Shown in pieces: positions 32,281 through 43,338 of a stretch of 64,000 bases of DNA. Position 1 is the first letter of the stretch; each line of letters starts with the position of its first letter. Under the pieces are notes generated by a model. The model was given only the letters and a program-made list of their open reading frames with translations, ran no database searches and was not told where the DNA came from. Position numbers and translations under genes: made by a program. Origin of the DNA: Pleodorina starrii (taxonomy: Eukaryota > Chlorophyta > Chlorophyceae > Chlamydomonadales > Volvocaceae); NCBI GenBank assembly GCA_030267565.1, contig BRXU01000024.1:661001-725000 (forward strand), in the 5' to 3' direction.

Positions 32281-34245
32281 TTTAATGACCTCTTTAATCG
32301 TGCGATCGCACGATGTAGCTGTTATCCAGCTCCTCTGTAATTAATTAAATCAAAAAAACAATCTTTCTAAGGCCGCCGCTGATGCCGGCCCCTCCGACGC
32401 CAACGCGCAAATAAAGCGCGCTCCCTGACGGCTACACGGCTCCTAATTCGGTCAAGGGCAAGCCATCGGCTAATCCTGGCAAATTGCCTCGACTTCGGCC
32501 TAATCCTTTCACATAGAACTATATAACTTTATCCAATCAAACCCCGCGGTCCGGGGTCGTCGGTCCGGGGTTCTCATAGTAATAATTTCTGCCTGCTGAC
32601 CGGCACCCGACGATAATTTCTAATCTTTGCAACCCTCCTTTCCAAAATAATAACCTCCGTTTTCTTACTAAGCTTACTATGCTCCAGCCTCATTCCATAT
32701 CTTCTTTTACAGCATCAAGCTCAGGACCATCCTCAATAAATGAAATAAAAGTCTGTAACCGTTATATGTACCATAATCCTTTCAAATTAACATGTTTTTA
32801 TATTCAGTCGTTTCTTTCGTTTCGGACAGAGCACACAGCCTTCGATTTCGCGGTCAATTGGTTTGGTGGCCTAACCTCCGCTTACGGTAGGCCTAGGACA
32901 TTTCCTGTTGTTTGACCAGACACTGATGGCTCTGTATGTATACCACCAGTAATGCTTACTATGGGGGCTTCGTGCCCCTAAGGACGACCTTACGGGCTGT
33001 ACAGTCCTCATGGGGGCTGTATGAGCCCTAAGGGGGACCTTAAGTTACCCGGGCCCTAGGAGATAAGGCCTCCTAAACGTATGGTACATATGTGAGGCCC
33101 CTACTGTCCTTAAGGGCATTCGGGCTGCTAAAGGGAGACCTGGTATCAGGATAACCCGATCGAAACCCCATATCTCGTGGACGTTGGGCCCACAATGTCG
33201 TGCAAACACACTTCGAAGCTGGAGTTCCGTGGAACTCTGGTGGCGGCTCACCTTTGGTTGGAACCCAACATCGAACGAGTACAAACCAGTTTGGCAGTCT
33301 CCATGGACCGAGGCCGAGGTCAAACCAACACCTCTCGGCCTAGAATTAATTCCAGAAGATGCATCGTTCCTTACAGTGGAATTCTGACATGACGGCGTGA
33401 AATGAATCTTCGTTTCGGAAACAAACTATGTTTGCATTGCGAACACTCTTCCCGCGACCACACCACAGCAGCTCTGCTAGCCGGTCCGATCGTCTTGACG
33501 CATATTACTATTACAAAGGTTGCATGGTGCAAACCATGAGGGGCAAACTGCTGGTTGTTGGACGCCAAGCCGCCGATGCACGCACGATGCAGTCGGCAAC
33601 CTAGGGGATGGACTTCTACATTCCCTGTCCTAATGTTAAAGTTGTCAAGCCCCATCTACGATACGGCGAATACCTCGGTAGCGAAGCCTGTGCACTCTCG
33701 CCGGCAAGTACATGTCGTCGCGGCCCTCGCAAACTAACAGTTCCGCTGTCCTTCTATTTGCAAGTCAGCCTGCGTAATATGTGAATGATACGCTCCATGT
33801 CTACTGTCAAATAACTTCAGCCACTGCGCTTGCCGGAAGTAGAGTTACACAGTGCCGAGATAGATAGAGCGCGATGCTATACGTGGGGCGCATTGCTGAA
33901 GCCGCAGGCATTTCGTGAATAAAGCTCGGGCTGTCTATCAGCAGTAATGTCGACACTCTCACACTTGACGTCCTTGCCGCTCGCTTTGGAAATGATGCCG
34001 TATTTCGGTCGATGCGCTCATCAGGGCAGACTCTGCCCTGGCGCTCATGCACCCGGCGGGATGACGCGCTTCGCGCGGCGCCGGCAGGCCTTACCTTGCT
34101 AACGACTCGGCTAGCAAGCATTTCGGGAATAAAGCACACTCTCACACTTCACGCCCTCACCGCCCTAGCACTCAACACAACCCGTACGGATTGAACGGGG
34201 CCCCGCCCTTTTTCCGGCTTCAAGGAAGCCGACACCAACCCCTTG

Positions 34246-36976
34246 TCGATTTTCGTTTCGGCATTTCTCATCGCATATTACATTCTGTATTGCAGGATAT
34301 GTATCCGTACGCATGTTCATCCATTTTTAAGTTTGTGCTAGTTTCCCCCGATCGCGGCCGAAGTCGCATCAACGTCTCCGCGCGCAGAAATCGTCGCTGT
34401 CCAAAAAATTATAATGGAATTGTGACATGGCGGCGCGATGTGAATCGCATTGTTATCGCGAAGTGGCATTGTTCGGCTCCGAAACCCCGACGCGTAAAGT
34501 GCGTAAATTTCTTTTGCGTCCGAAATGTGCTGTTCGCACATAGATAGATCATACATATCATTTTATGTGCGATATAATAGCGTTAGGCTTGTCGAAGTTA
34601 GTCGCCTTGCGATTTGCGAGGAAAATGCGATCGTGCACTCGCGCTACTTAGGATGCTGCATAGCATAGCGTAGCGTTGCATAGCGTTGCGTAGCGGATCG
34701 TAACGAAGCATAGCGGAGCGTATCGCGGAGCATAGCGTCGCGTCGCGTACTCGGCGATTAAAGTCGTGCGCGCCTGCGCAGCGCTCCGCTACGTTCTGCT
34801 GCGCTTCGCGACGCTGTCGCTCGCTCGCTCGCTCGCTCGCTCGCTTTCATCGCTTCAACGCAAGTCGGCGATTAAAGCCGCGCACGCCGCGGCCCGCCGC
34901 TGCGCTCGGTAGTCGCCGCTCATTGCGGCTCGTCACCGCTCGCGTCGTCGCCGCTCGTTATTCGTTGCCGCTCGCCGCCGCTCGTCGTCGTCGCCGTTCG
35001 CCGCCGCTCGTCGTCGTTGCCGCTCGCCGCCGCTCGTTCTTCGTCGCCGCTCGCCGCCGCTCGTCGTTGTCGCCGCTCGTCGTCGCCGTCGTCGCCGCTC
35101 CGCTGCGTTGCGCTGTGCTTGGCTATGCTGCGCTCCGCTGCGCTCGGCTAGCGTCGCGAAGCATAGTGCAGCACAGCGTGCACGATCGCATTTTCGGAGT
35201 GTATGTAGCAGACCGTAGCGTTTCGTAGCGGAGCGTAGACTGGCATAGTGAATCATAGCGTAGCATAGCGTAGCGTAGCGTAGCGTAGCGTAGCATAGCA
35301 TAGCATAGCATAGCATAGCATAGCATAGCATAGCATAGCATAGCATCGCACCATGTAGCATCGCGTCGCGTACCATAGTGTAACGCAGCGTTGCATAGCG
35401 TTGCGTAGCGTTGCGTAGCGTTGCATAGCGTTGTGTAGCGGACCGTAACGAAGCTTAGCGGAACGTAGCGGAGCATAGCGGAGCGTAGCATCGCGTCGTG
35501 TCGCGTCGTGTAGCATAGTGCAGTGCAGTGTGCATGATTGCATTTTCGGAGTGTAGCGGACCGTAGCGTTTCATAGTGTAGCGTAGCCTAGCGTTGTGTA
35601 GTGTAGTGTAGCGTGCACACGACTGTAATCGTGCACCCGTGCTCCAACACTCATACTCGCATGCACCCATGCTTCACACGCATACTGAGATTTGCGAGGA
35701 AAATGCGATCGTGCACGCGCGCTACTTAGGGCGTTGCAGAGCATAGCGGAGCGTGACGTAGCGTTGCATAGCGTTGCGTAGCGGTGCATAACGTTGTGTA
35801 GTGGAGCGTAACGGAGCATAGTGAACTTAGCAGAGCATAACGGAGCGTAGCAAAGCATAGCATTGTGTATCGTTGCGCAGCGTTGTGTAGTGAAGCGCAA
35901 CGGAACATAGCACGCGTTGCATCGCGTTGCGTCGCGTCGCGTCGCGTCGCGTGCGTCGCGTCGCGTCCGCATCCGCAAGGGGCGCTACGGCAGCCCGCGG
36001 CCCACAGGGCGCGCGCTTATAGGATTGCCCATGTCCGTGCCTGCCTGCCTGTGTAATAGGGCAAGTGCAGAACCTCAGCCAACGGAAACGCTATGTAAGC
36101 AATATAATACATTCTTTATTGCATGGTATATTTATTATATGACCAACATTGTTTGAGTACAAACCAGTTCTGCAGTCTCCATGGACCGAGAGGCCGAGGT
36201 CAAACCAACGCCTTTCGGCATATAATGAATTCCAGAAGATTCATCGTTCCTCAAAAAGGAATGTTGACATGACGGCGTGAAACGAATCTCCGTTTAGGCA
36301 ACCAACTGCGAACATTCTTCCCGCGAACACACCACAGCAGCTCTGCTAGCCGGTCCGACCGACTTGACGCATATTACTATAACAACAAAGGTTGCAAGGG
36401 ACAAACCATGAGGGGCGAACCGCTGGTTGTCGGACGCCAAGCCGCAAATTGCACGCGCGCACGATGCAGCGGTCTTCTGCGGGCCGCCCAACAAGTGCAG
36501 TCGGCAACCTAGGGGACTGCTACATTCCCTGTCCTAAAGTTAAAGTTGTCAAGCCTCCTCTATGGCGAATACCTCGGTAGTGAAGCCTGTGCACTCTCGT
36601 CGGCAAGTGCATGTCGTCGTTGCGACCCTCGCAAACAGTTCCGCTGTCCTTCTATTTGCAAGTCAGCCTGCTCCGCGAATAATCCACTCCATGTCTACTG
36701 TCAAGCTCCTTAAGCCAAGCAATGCGCTCGCGGGCAGACTTGCATGCACAGTGCCGAGATGGAGCGCGATGCTATATCCGAGTTGGGGCGGATTGCTGAA
36801 GCCGCAGGCATTTCGGATATAATTCATATAAAGCTCTGGCTGTCTATCAGCAGGACTGTCAGGACACTCTTACACTTGACGCCCTCGCCGCCCTAGCACT
36901 CAGCTTAATAACCCGTACGGATTGAACGGGGCCCCGCCCTTTTTCCGGCTTCAAGGAAGCCGACACCAACCCCTTG
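34246..36976 (+). mobile_element. Second long HINE-like repeat with pentamer array 2
   Basis: Directly abuts the preceding element's CTTG end. It has the same unique block (about 34250-34630), a pentamer array at 34630-35960 that includes a (CGCT)n run at 34810-34842 and CGCCGCTCGTCG repeats, the family middle block (36000-36900), and the CCCCTTG|T end at 36976. The 5' hairpin is missing, so it is truncated at the 5' end or fused to its neighbour. Confidence 0.55.
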
Positions 36977-37214
36977 TCGTCTCCTGGGGCTGGGCTCATG
37001 GTCTCGCTGCTTCGGGGGGGGCGCCCTGTCGTGGATGGGACACTGGGGGAGCCCGTCAGCCCATTCCCAAAAGCGTGGGGAATCAGCTGGTATGCGTGTG
37101 TCCCTAGCTCGTAGAGGCCCTTGAGGAATGAGACACCGCGCCTGGCTGGTGGGGTACGCGGGTGGACAGACGCGGGTCCGCCGCTCCGTCCCCGCAGCCT
37201 TCATCCTGAATTTG

Positions 37215-38198
37215 GGAGGTCGAAGAGACATGCCGCTTCCATTTTTCTTTTCATCCGCGCCAGCAGCAATACGGTACCGCAGGCAAATTGCGCACTTCCT
37301 TTCAAGCGAAATCACAGGCTGTGTCCTGTGGGGAGATGAAGATACCAATGAAGCAATGATGTGCCGCGGCAAAAGCCCAGGGCCTCGAGAGGCCGACCCC
37401 CCTCGCCTCGCTACATGTATGCCACAGTGTGTCTTACATGTGTTTTCTCGTGTTAACAGATGAGGCATCCATTCGCATTATTGGCGGCCGCGACCCCACT
37501 TCCACCACCGGCCCCCTGGAGCCCAATCTGTGCCCGGCCGACGCGCCCCAGGGCTTCTGCCAGATGCACGCCCGCGTCGAGCTTCTGGTACGGCGATTGT
37601 TCAGCGTGTACGGCAATAAGGGAGTGTTAATTGATGAGAATTGCGTAAACAAGTTGCAATAACTGGTAAGCGATTGTAGTTAGGTCTCCGTTTGTTCGTT
37701 ACATGTTCCTGGAGTATCACACATCCGCCAATCAGTCGCTGCGGGCCCCAAGATGGCGAGAGAGCAGGTTTGCACTGCGCTTTGAGGAAAGGAGGTCCCA
37801 AGAGCCAACGGAACCAGCCGAATGCGCACGGCATCTATTCCCGCCCGCTGCGCCCTGGGCAACACTCGTGGTTCGCAGGTGGGTGCTCCTGAGGGCGACA
37901 ATGGCCAGCAGATCTGGGCACCCCTGTGCGCTGCAGCGAGGGCCTGCAGTACACCGTTGCGACCATCGCCTGTCAGCAGGTCAGTTGTACAGTACGGGCG
38001 GGCTGCCGCACTGGCATGAGCGCCTGCTAAGCTCAGGCCCGTTGGTCGGTCTCGTGGTCTCGTGATGGGCCCTGTGACAAGGTGCAGGTCGTACCATTTC
38101 GTATGTGCAGGCGTATGGCTGGCCATCACTATGGCCGATTTCGTCAATCATTGTCTTTGGCCGTCCGCCGGCCGTATCGCCCGACTCCTTTGTTGTTC
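37215..38198 (+). pseudogene. Second SRCR gene copy, frameshifted and split
   Basis: Homologous to 14540-13447 of the minus-strand SRCR gene. Recognisable exons: 37460-37587 (SIRIIGG...ARVELL), 37792-37979 (GSQVGAPEG, IWAPLC) and 38111-38198 (AYGWPSLWPI). Exon 37792-37979 has lost one base within GCTGCAGCGAG (the other copy has GCTGTCAGCGAG), which shifts the frame after APLCA. The third exon is broken by the element at 38199-42824; its sequence resumes at 42825 (TTGTTGTTCCTAC) and runs into the next intron to about 42890. The first exons are absent. Confidence 0.82.
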
Positions 38199-38303
38199 GG
38201 TTGCAGTTCGGTGGGGGGAGGCTGTGAGACGTACGCCCCGAAAAGTGAGATTACAATCTTCCAGTATCCTAATTGTCTCGCAATTCTGCTAATGGCCAAA
38301 TGA

Positions 38304-39325
38304 CAAGGGGTTGGTGTCGGCTTCCTTGAAGCCGGAAAAAGGGCGGGGCCCCGTTCAATCCGTACGAGTTATTAAGTTGTGTGCTAGGGCGGCGAGCGAG
38401 GGTGTCAAGTGTGAGAGTGTCCTGACAGTCCTGCTGTTACAGCCAGAGCTTTATATCCGAAATGCATGCAGCCTCAGCAATCAGCCCCACGTATAGCATC
38501 GCGCTCCGTCTCGACACTGCGCTGTGCAACTCTTCCCGCGAGCGCATTGGCTTAAGTAACATGACAGTAGACATGAAGTGTATCATTCACATATCACGCA
38601 GGCTGACTTGCCAATAGAAGGGCAGCAGAACTGTTTGCGAGGGTCGCGACGACGTGCAGTTGCCGACGCGAGTGCACAGGCTTCGCTACCGAGGTATCCG
38701 CCGTATCGTAGAGGAGGCTCGACAACTTTAACATTAGGACAGAGACTGTAGAAGTCCCCTAGGTTGCCGACTGGACTTGTTGGGCGGCCCGCAGAAGACC
38801 GCCGCATCGCTCGTGCGTGCATTGGCGGCTTGGCGTCCAACAACCAGCAGTTGGCCCCTCATGGTTTGCTCCTTGCAACCTTTGTAATAGTAATATGCTT
38901 CAAGACGATCGAACCGGCAAGCAGAGCTGCTGTGGTGTGGTCGCGGGAAGAATGTTCGTAATGCAAACATAGTTTGTTTCCGAAACGAAGGTTCATTTCA
39001 CGCCGTCATGTCAGAATTCCACTTTAAGGAACGATGAATCTTCTGGAATTAATCATAGGCCGAGAGGTGTTGGTTTGACCTCGGCCTCGGTCCATGGAGA
39101 CTGCCAAACTGGTTTGTACTCGTGCGATGTTGGGTTCCAATAACAAATTTACCGTGCAATAAAGAATGTAATCGTTTGCTTATGCAGACTTTCCGTTGGC
39201 CGAAAGTCTACACTTGTCCAATTACTTCCCATATCCCACGTCCCACGTCCCACACACGCACGGACATGGGCAATCCTACAGGGCGGGGCCCCCCTGGGCG
39301 CTTCGCGCTGGGGCCCCGCCCAAAA
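38304..39325 (-). mobile_element. HINE/Helentron-like repeat nested in the left arm
   Basis: A complete member with both ends: CAAGGGGTTGG at the left and GGGGCCCCGCCCAAAA at the right (minus-strand 5' end). The right arm of the host element has no such insertion at the matching position (42684-42720) but differs there by about 30 bp, so the exact empty site is not readable. Confidence 0.75.
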
Positions 39326-39555
39326 AGTGCGCCGCATTTCACGAAAGGATGTGTCGCAAAGGAAAGGCGGGACGAAGCAAAACACAAGGGCCTAAAAAAC
39401 GGTGAACATAATATACATGCACAAAATCTCAAAAACTCGCCTGTGCAAATGGAGGATGCGCGCTCCAGTCCTGGAGACAATCGGTACCATCCGCAAGCAT
39501 ATGCAAGTATACGCAAGTACACCTTAGTGGAGAGCGCAGAGACGCGGGGGATGAC

Positions 39556-40640
39556 ATGAAGTGCGAATGGTGGCTATTAAGGAGTGACAGCGACGAATTT
39601 GGAAGACCGTCGATCGGCAGGACGCTTCGACTGCCGGGTTTTGGGACTGGCTCACCCGCTGCGGGCACGGACGAACGTGGGCGGACTGTACGCCCGACGA
39701 TCTACTTGTCTACATGGTGACCTGGTGGCTGCCCCACCACCACGGTCGTGGTGGCGGTGAGGTGCTGTCGGCCCTAAGCTGCTTCTTCACCCGGGCCGGC
39801 CACAACGGCCCTTACAACGCGTGCACCAGGCAGGGCAACCCTTGCAACTGCATACGGGTGGAGGATTTTCGAGCCGCCTACCAGCGCACCCGAGTGCTTA
39901 CGGGGGTATCCGACGTGTCAGCCATACCCAAGACGTACACCATTTACCGGGCGCTGGTGGCCTACCTGTAAGGCGCGGTGGCTCAGGCCACGTGCTCGCT
40001 GGAGCGGGTGCTGTTCTTGTGGGACCTCTTGTGTGTCTTATGCAGCTGTCCAGGAGCGGCCGGTTTTGCGTCGCTGGGTCAAGGCCATGGCGCCTTCCAC
40101 AGCCAGGGCAAACGCCAACCCGCGTGCGCGGAACCCTCTTACTGTGCACGAGGAAACACCCCCCAAGGTAAGTATTACTGGGTTCTGGGTCCGTTCGCTA
40201 ACGCCGTCTCCGTCTCCGCTGCGGTATCACTTTTTACCCCCCAAGGGCTGCAGGCGGGGGCCGTGCACCGGCGTGCACCCTTGCTGTGGCAGACGGCGTT
40301 TCGGGGTCACGACATCGGCTGGGCCTGGGCAACTTCCTCGACTCGATGCAGCCGGATCGCCCCTACACCGGCTTCCCGCTGCCACCCCCCCTGCTGTGGG
40401 GCTCTGCCCGCTGTGGCTGGCCCCACGCTGGGCTTCCGCATGGCATCATGAACGTAGGACGCGTTGCAGCCCATGGAGAGGCTGGGCGACTTACTTCTAT
40501 GGCATGTTTGTTTCGTCCGACATCACTGCGTTGCCGAAACGTGAAGGCCCTTTTAATACCCGTACAAAAGGGACCCTGCAGTGGTACGGGTGGTACGGGT
40601 GTGCCACTGTAAGCTGCGTGATAGGCCTCCCATGGTCGGT
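39556..40640 (+). pseudogene. Decayed tyrosine-recombinase-like gene
   Basis: The frame at about 39600-39971 reads FWDWLTRCGHGRTWADCTPDDLL..., then SALSCFFTRAGHNGPYN and GNPCNCIRVEDFRAAYQRT, the pattern of the N-terminal helical (core-binding) domain found in tyrosine recombinases of algal DIRS/Crypton-like elements. Further pieces in other frames follow: ARNPLTVHEE at about 40120-40155 and LLWQTAFRGHDIG at 40281-40319 (resembling the first catalytic-domain box with its arginine), then NFLDSMQPD. No H-x-x-R and Y motif was found, and at least two frameshifts or introns are needed. The assignment rests on memory of these families and is moderate. Confidence 0.5.
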
Positions 40641-41216
40641 AAGGATTTCCACAGCACCTAGATAGCTTGCTCTTGCGCCTCTTGCGCTCGCCTGCAGACT
40701 CGCTGGCGCCTCCCCTAGAGTTCCCAGCTGCGGCACTGGCGCACACAGGCCCATAGCGCCCCTCGTTCCATCCGATCACGGCCGAAGTACCTCCCGGTGT
40801 GGGCGGCGTAATGATGCCGACACGATCCGGTGGTTTCTTGTTGTAACCGTCTTGCCGGGACGCTTCGATCGCGGGGGACTGGACGTCCGGCTGGGTCGCC
40901 GAACCCCCAGCATGTGAAAGGTGACGCTTGGCTTGGTTGATCTTTCCCTGTGTTTACCAACACCGAAACCACTTGGGCGTTTTCTACCTAGCGTAAGAAA
41001 GTCATCCGAATAGTCCTCAGTGGCAGCGAACGAAACGCCTGGTAACGTATCCTCCTTCCGTAAGGTCCCGTTACCGCCGCCCTCTTTATTTACGCCAAAT
41101 TCGTCGCTATCACTCATTAAAAGCCACCACTGGCAGTTCATGTCATCCCCTGCGTCTATGCGCTCTCCACTGAGGTGTACTTGCGTATACTTGCATACGT
41201 ATATGCACTACATATG

Positions 41217-42504
41217 ATCTTTTTGCGCTTGCCGCAAACAATTGTGTGATTCGGCGCGATCTGCCTTGTTTGCTCTAAGTGCTAAGCTTGATAAGTTGAA
41301 GTTGTTCTCAGCTGATGTTCGGATGCGGTGTTTCACTACCCAGGTGCGCGCCATTCTGTTGTATGGCTGTCAGGCGTGGGGCCCGTTTGTGATAGCAGAA
41401 GCGCTCGAAAGGGCTCGGAAGGTTGTTGTTATCACGACGCCTTCTGGGAGGCGTCGTGATAACAACAACCTAGCGGAGGGCCTTTTCGAAGCTTGTTTGC
41501 GGGATGATGCGGTTCAACTTCAAGTCATTTTTATGCGGCAGATTGTGGGGGCGGCGAGGCCTGCCCAACGGCTGCTGTTTGCCGAAATGGCACAGCTCCC
41601 GCTGCAGTACTACATGGCCAAACAGGTTGTTGGTTTCTGGAATCGCGTCCGAAAGCAGGCTGGTTCTCTCGCGTTGGCGGTACTGCGGCAGGAAATACAC
41701 GACGCACTTACTGACCCAGCTGGGTCTGGCTGGGGTGCTGCAGTGTTGCGGTTGTTAACGTATCTCGAAATCGACATCTGGAGTGGGATGCCGCAGGACG
41801 TCATTGGTTTCGATAACCGCATCGATTGGTTGTTAAGTAAACCACTCCCCGAAGGAACGATTGTGACAGCGCTGAGGGAGCGGTTGATGAGTGGGTGGGA
41901 GCACGAGCGTTGAAGTGTACCGCCAGAGGCTTAACCTTCGGACGGGAAACAGCCGGGAGTTCAGATGGCGAAGTATAAGCACTGGATGGGTATGCCCTTT
42001 GCGCGGGCAGCGGCAATTATGTGGCCACAGCATGCTAGCGTTTTTATTCCGCGTGCGGCCCACCGCAAACTTTTGCAGTTTCGTTTGTGCTGTTGGGCGG
42101 TTGCGGCCAACAGATCGCGAGTGGGCAGAGTTCATGTCCCTAGGACTGAGCGAAAATGTCCCTGCTGCGTTGCGGATGGTCAAATAGATGACGAGAAGCA
42201 TGTCCTAATGGAGTGCCCTGCTTATAGTAGCATCCGCGCGGATGAAGGGTTTCCTCAATTCGAGAGTATGGAGGAAGCGATGAAATGGGATCCTCCCCGT
42301 TTGGCGAAGATGCTTGAGCGCATCTGGGCCCACCGCAACTCAATTGTCCCCTTTGGCCGCTAGTATCCCCCTCTCCTGCATGGGCGGTGTTTCTACTGTC
42401 GTGCTTTTAGGCGTTTTAGTTCCCTTGGGCCCTCGGCTCGTATGGGCTTTTGTTCATGAGAGGGGCACGCACCCCCAACCATGTAACAAACACACACACA
42501 CACA
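41217..42504 (+). mobile_element. 5'-truncated LINE nested in the right arm
   Basis: CATATG stands at 41211-41216 and 42505-42510; the left arm of the host element shows the site without the LINE (39485-39500). One frame runs 41242-42363, interrupted by two stops (TGA 41911, TAA 41932): FTTQVRAILLYGCQAWG, FAEMAQLPLQYYMA, KYKHWMG, RKLLQFRLCCWAVAAN and the knuckle CPCCVADGQIDDEKHVLMEC. The 3' UTR ends in a (CA)n tail. A second copy of the same 3' end is at 59372-59744. A hairpin insertion lies in the frame at 41420-41471. Confidence 0.85.
41420..41471. repeat. Perfect 22-bp inverted repeat inside LINE ORF
   Basis: Arms 41420-41441 and 41450-41471 are exact reverse complements, loop TTCTGGGA. 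It adds about 17 codons (VVVITTPSGRRRDNNN) between LERAR and LAEGLF that the two sister LINEs lack, without shifting the frame. Confidence 0.95.
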
Positions 42505-42833
42505 CATATGCTTGCGGAAGATACCGATTGTCTCCAGGCCTGGAGCGCGCATTCTCCATTTGCACAGGCATACTAAATAAAATAAGGGCATGAATATTAT
42601 ATTAACAGTTATGTAGGCCCTTGTGTTTTGCTTCGTCCCGCCTTTCCTTAGCGGTACATCGTGAAATGCGGCGCGTTTTTAATAAGTCTTAAGCGCTCTG
42701 CGCAATGTCCATTTGGCCCTAGTTAGAATTGTGAGATACAGTAGCAAGATTGGATATCTCACTTTTCGGGGCGTACGTCACTAGAAGCCTCCCCCCACTA
42801 ATTCTGAACCACCAATTCTGAACCTTGTTGTTC

Positions 42834-43073
42834 CTACGGTGCGTTACGGCAGAAAATAAAACGGATTGGGTTGGGAGGGATTCGTGGCCAAAAAGTACTC
42901 GTTATACGCGCACACAACGACTTTCACGACGATTTTTATTGCTATGTGACAAGTGTTGCGAGTACTTTAAAAAAGTCGCAGATTCAACTGCCTGGCCATG
43001 TTTGACTTCTTAGCGCGAAGTGCGGACAGTGGAGACTCCATTTGAGGAGCGCCATTTCATTAAAAACGACGAC
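42834..43073. other. SRCR intron remnant and spacer
   Basis: 42834-42890 continues the SRCR intron (GTGCGTTACGGCAGAAAAT...GATTGGGTTGGGA). The rest shows nothing recognisable. Confidence 0.5.
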
Positions 43074-43307
43074 TGGGGTGTGAGGCTACCGATATTCATT
43101 GTTTCCATTTTCCAAACGCCACGGACGACAAGCTTAGCGAATACCTTCGCACGTATCAAAGCAAAGGCCTTCGGCTGCCGACAGCGCAACTGGGGTGTGA
43201 GGCTACCGATATTCATTGTTTCCATTTTCCAAACGCCACGGACGACAAGCTTAGCGAATACCTTCGCACGTATAAAAGCAAAGGCCTTCGGCTGCCGACA
43301 GCGCAGT
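43074..43307. repeat. 117-bp tandem duplication
   Basis: Two copies of a 117-bp unit (43074-43190 and 43191-43307) differ at one or two positions. The length is 39 codons, and both strands stay open across it (plus frame 43020-43388, minus frame 43393-43010), so the coding strand is unclear; the minus frame contains CPACDDRLVVISRE. Confidence 0.9.
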
Positions 43308-43338
43308 GCCCCGGAACAGGCAAGGCGTTCACGAGAGA

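Larger units (their letters stand above)
29808..34245 (+). mobile_element. Long composite HINE/Helentron-like repeat
   Basis: The 5' hairpin terminus (TTTTTGGGCGGGGCC) is at 29890-29937 and the 3' terminus (inverted GGGGCCCCGCCC, hairpin, CCCCTTG then T) ends at 34245. A 68-bp piece with the perfect hairpin CTCTAGC-GTA-GCTAGAG is present on both sides of the 5' hairpin (29808-29876 and 29938-30005). Inside follow a unique block, the pentamer array (30430-31385), the family middle block, and a long segment (31560-32930) shared with 53490-54650. No transposase frame. Whether this is one element or two abutting ones is not settled. Confidence 0.5.
38190..42833. mobile_element. DNA transposon with long terminal inverted repeats and 9-bp TSD
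   Basis: TTGTTGTTC is at 38190-38198 and 42825-42833, and occurs once at the matching place in the intact SRCR copy. The element starts GGTTGCAGTTCGGTGG and its reverse complement from the other end starts GGTTCAGAATTGGTGG; homology then runs through GACGTACGCCCCGAA, GGAAAGGCGGGACGAAGC, CAATGGAG-type and TGGAGAGCGCA blocks to about 39600 on the left and 41085 on the right. Excluding two nested elements each arm is roughly 370-450 bp. Arms end in a short frame with a start codon (39556 and 41141): M-K/N-C-E/Q-WWLL-x-SDSDEFG. The core 39600-41085 has a recombinase-like frame. TSD size and long arms fit Mutator-like elements; the core does not. Confidence 0.82.

Noticed and set aside
37215..42890. 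Two inverted copies of the SRCR gene end (segmental duplication)
   Set aside because: At first 38199-39600 and 41085-42824 looked like an inverted gene duplication. The TSD and the single matching site in the intact copy show they are the two arms of one transposon in one gene copy.
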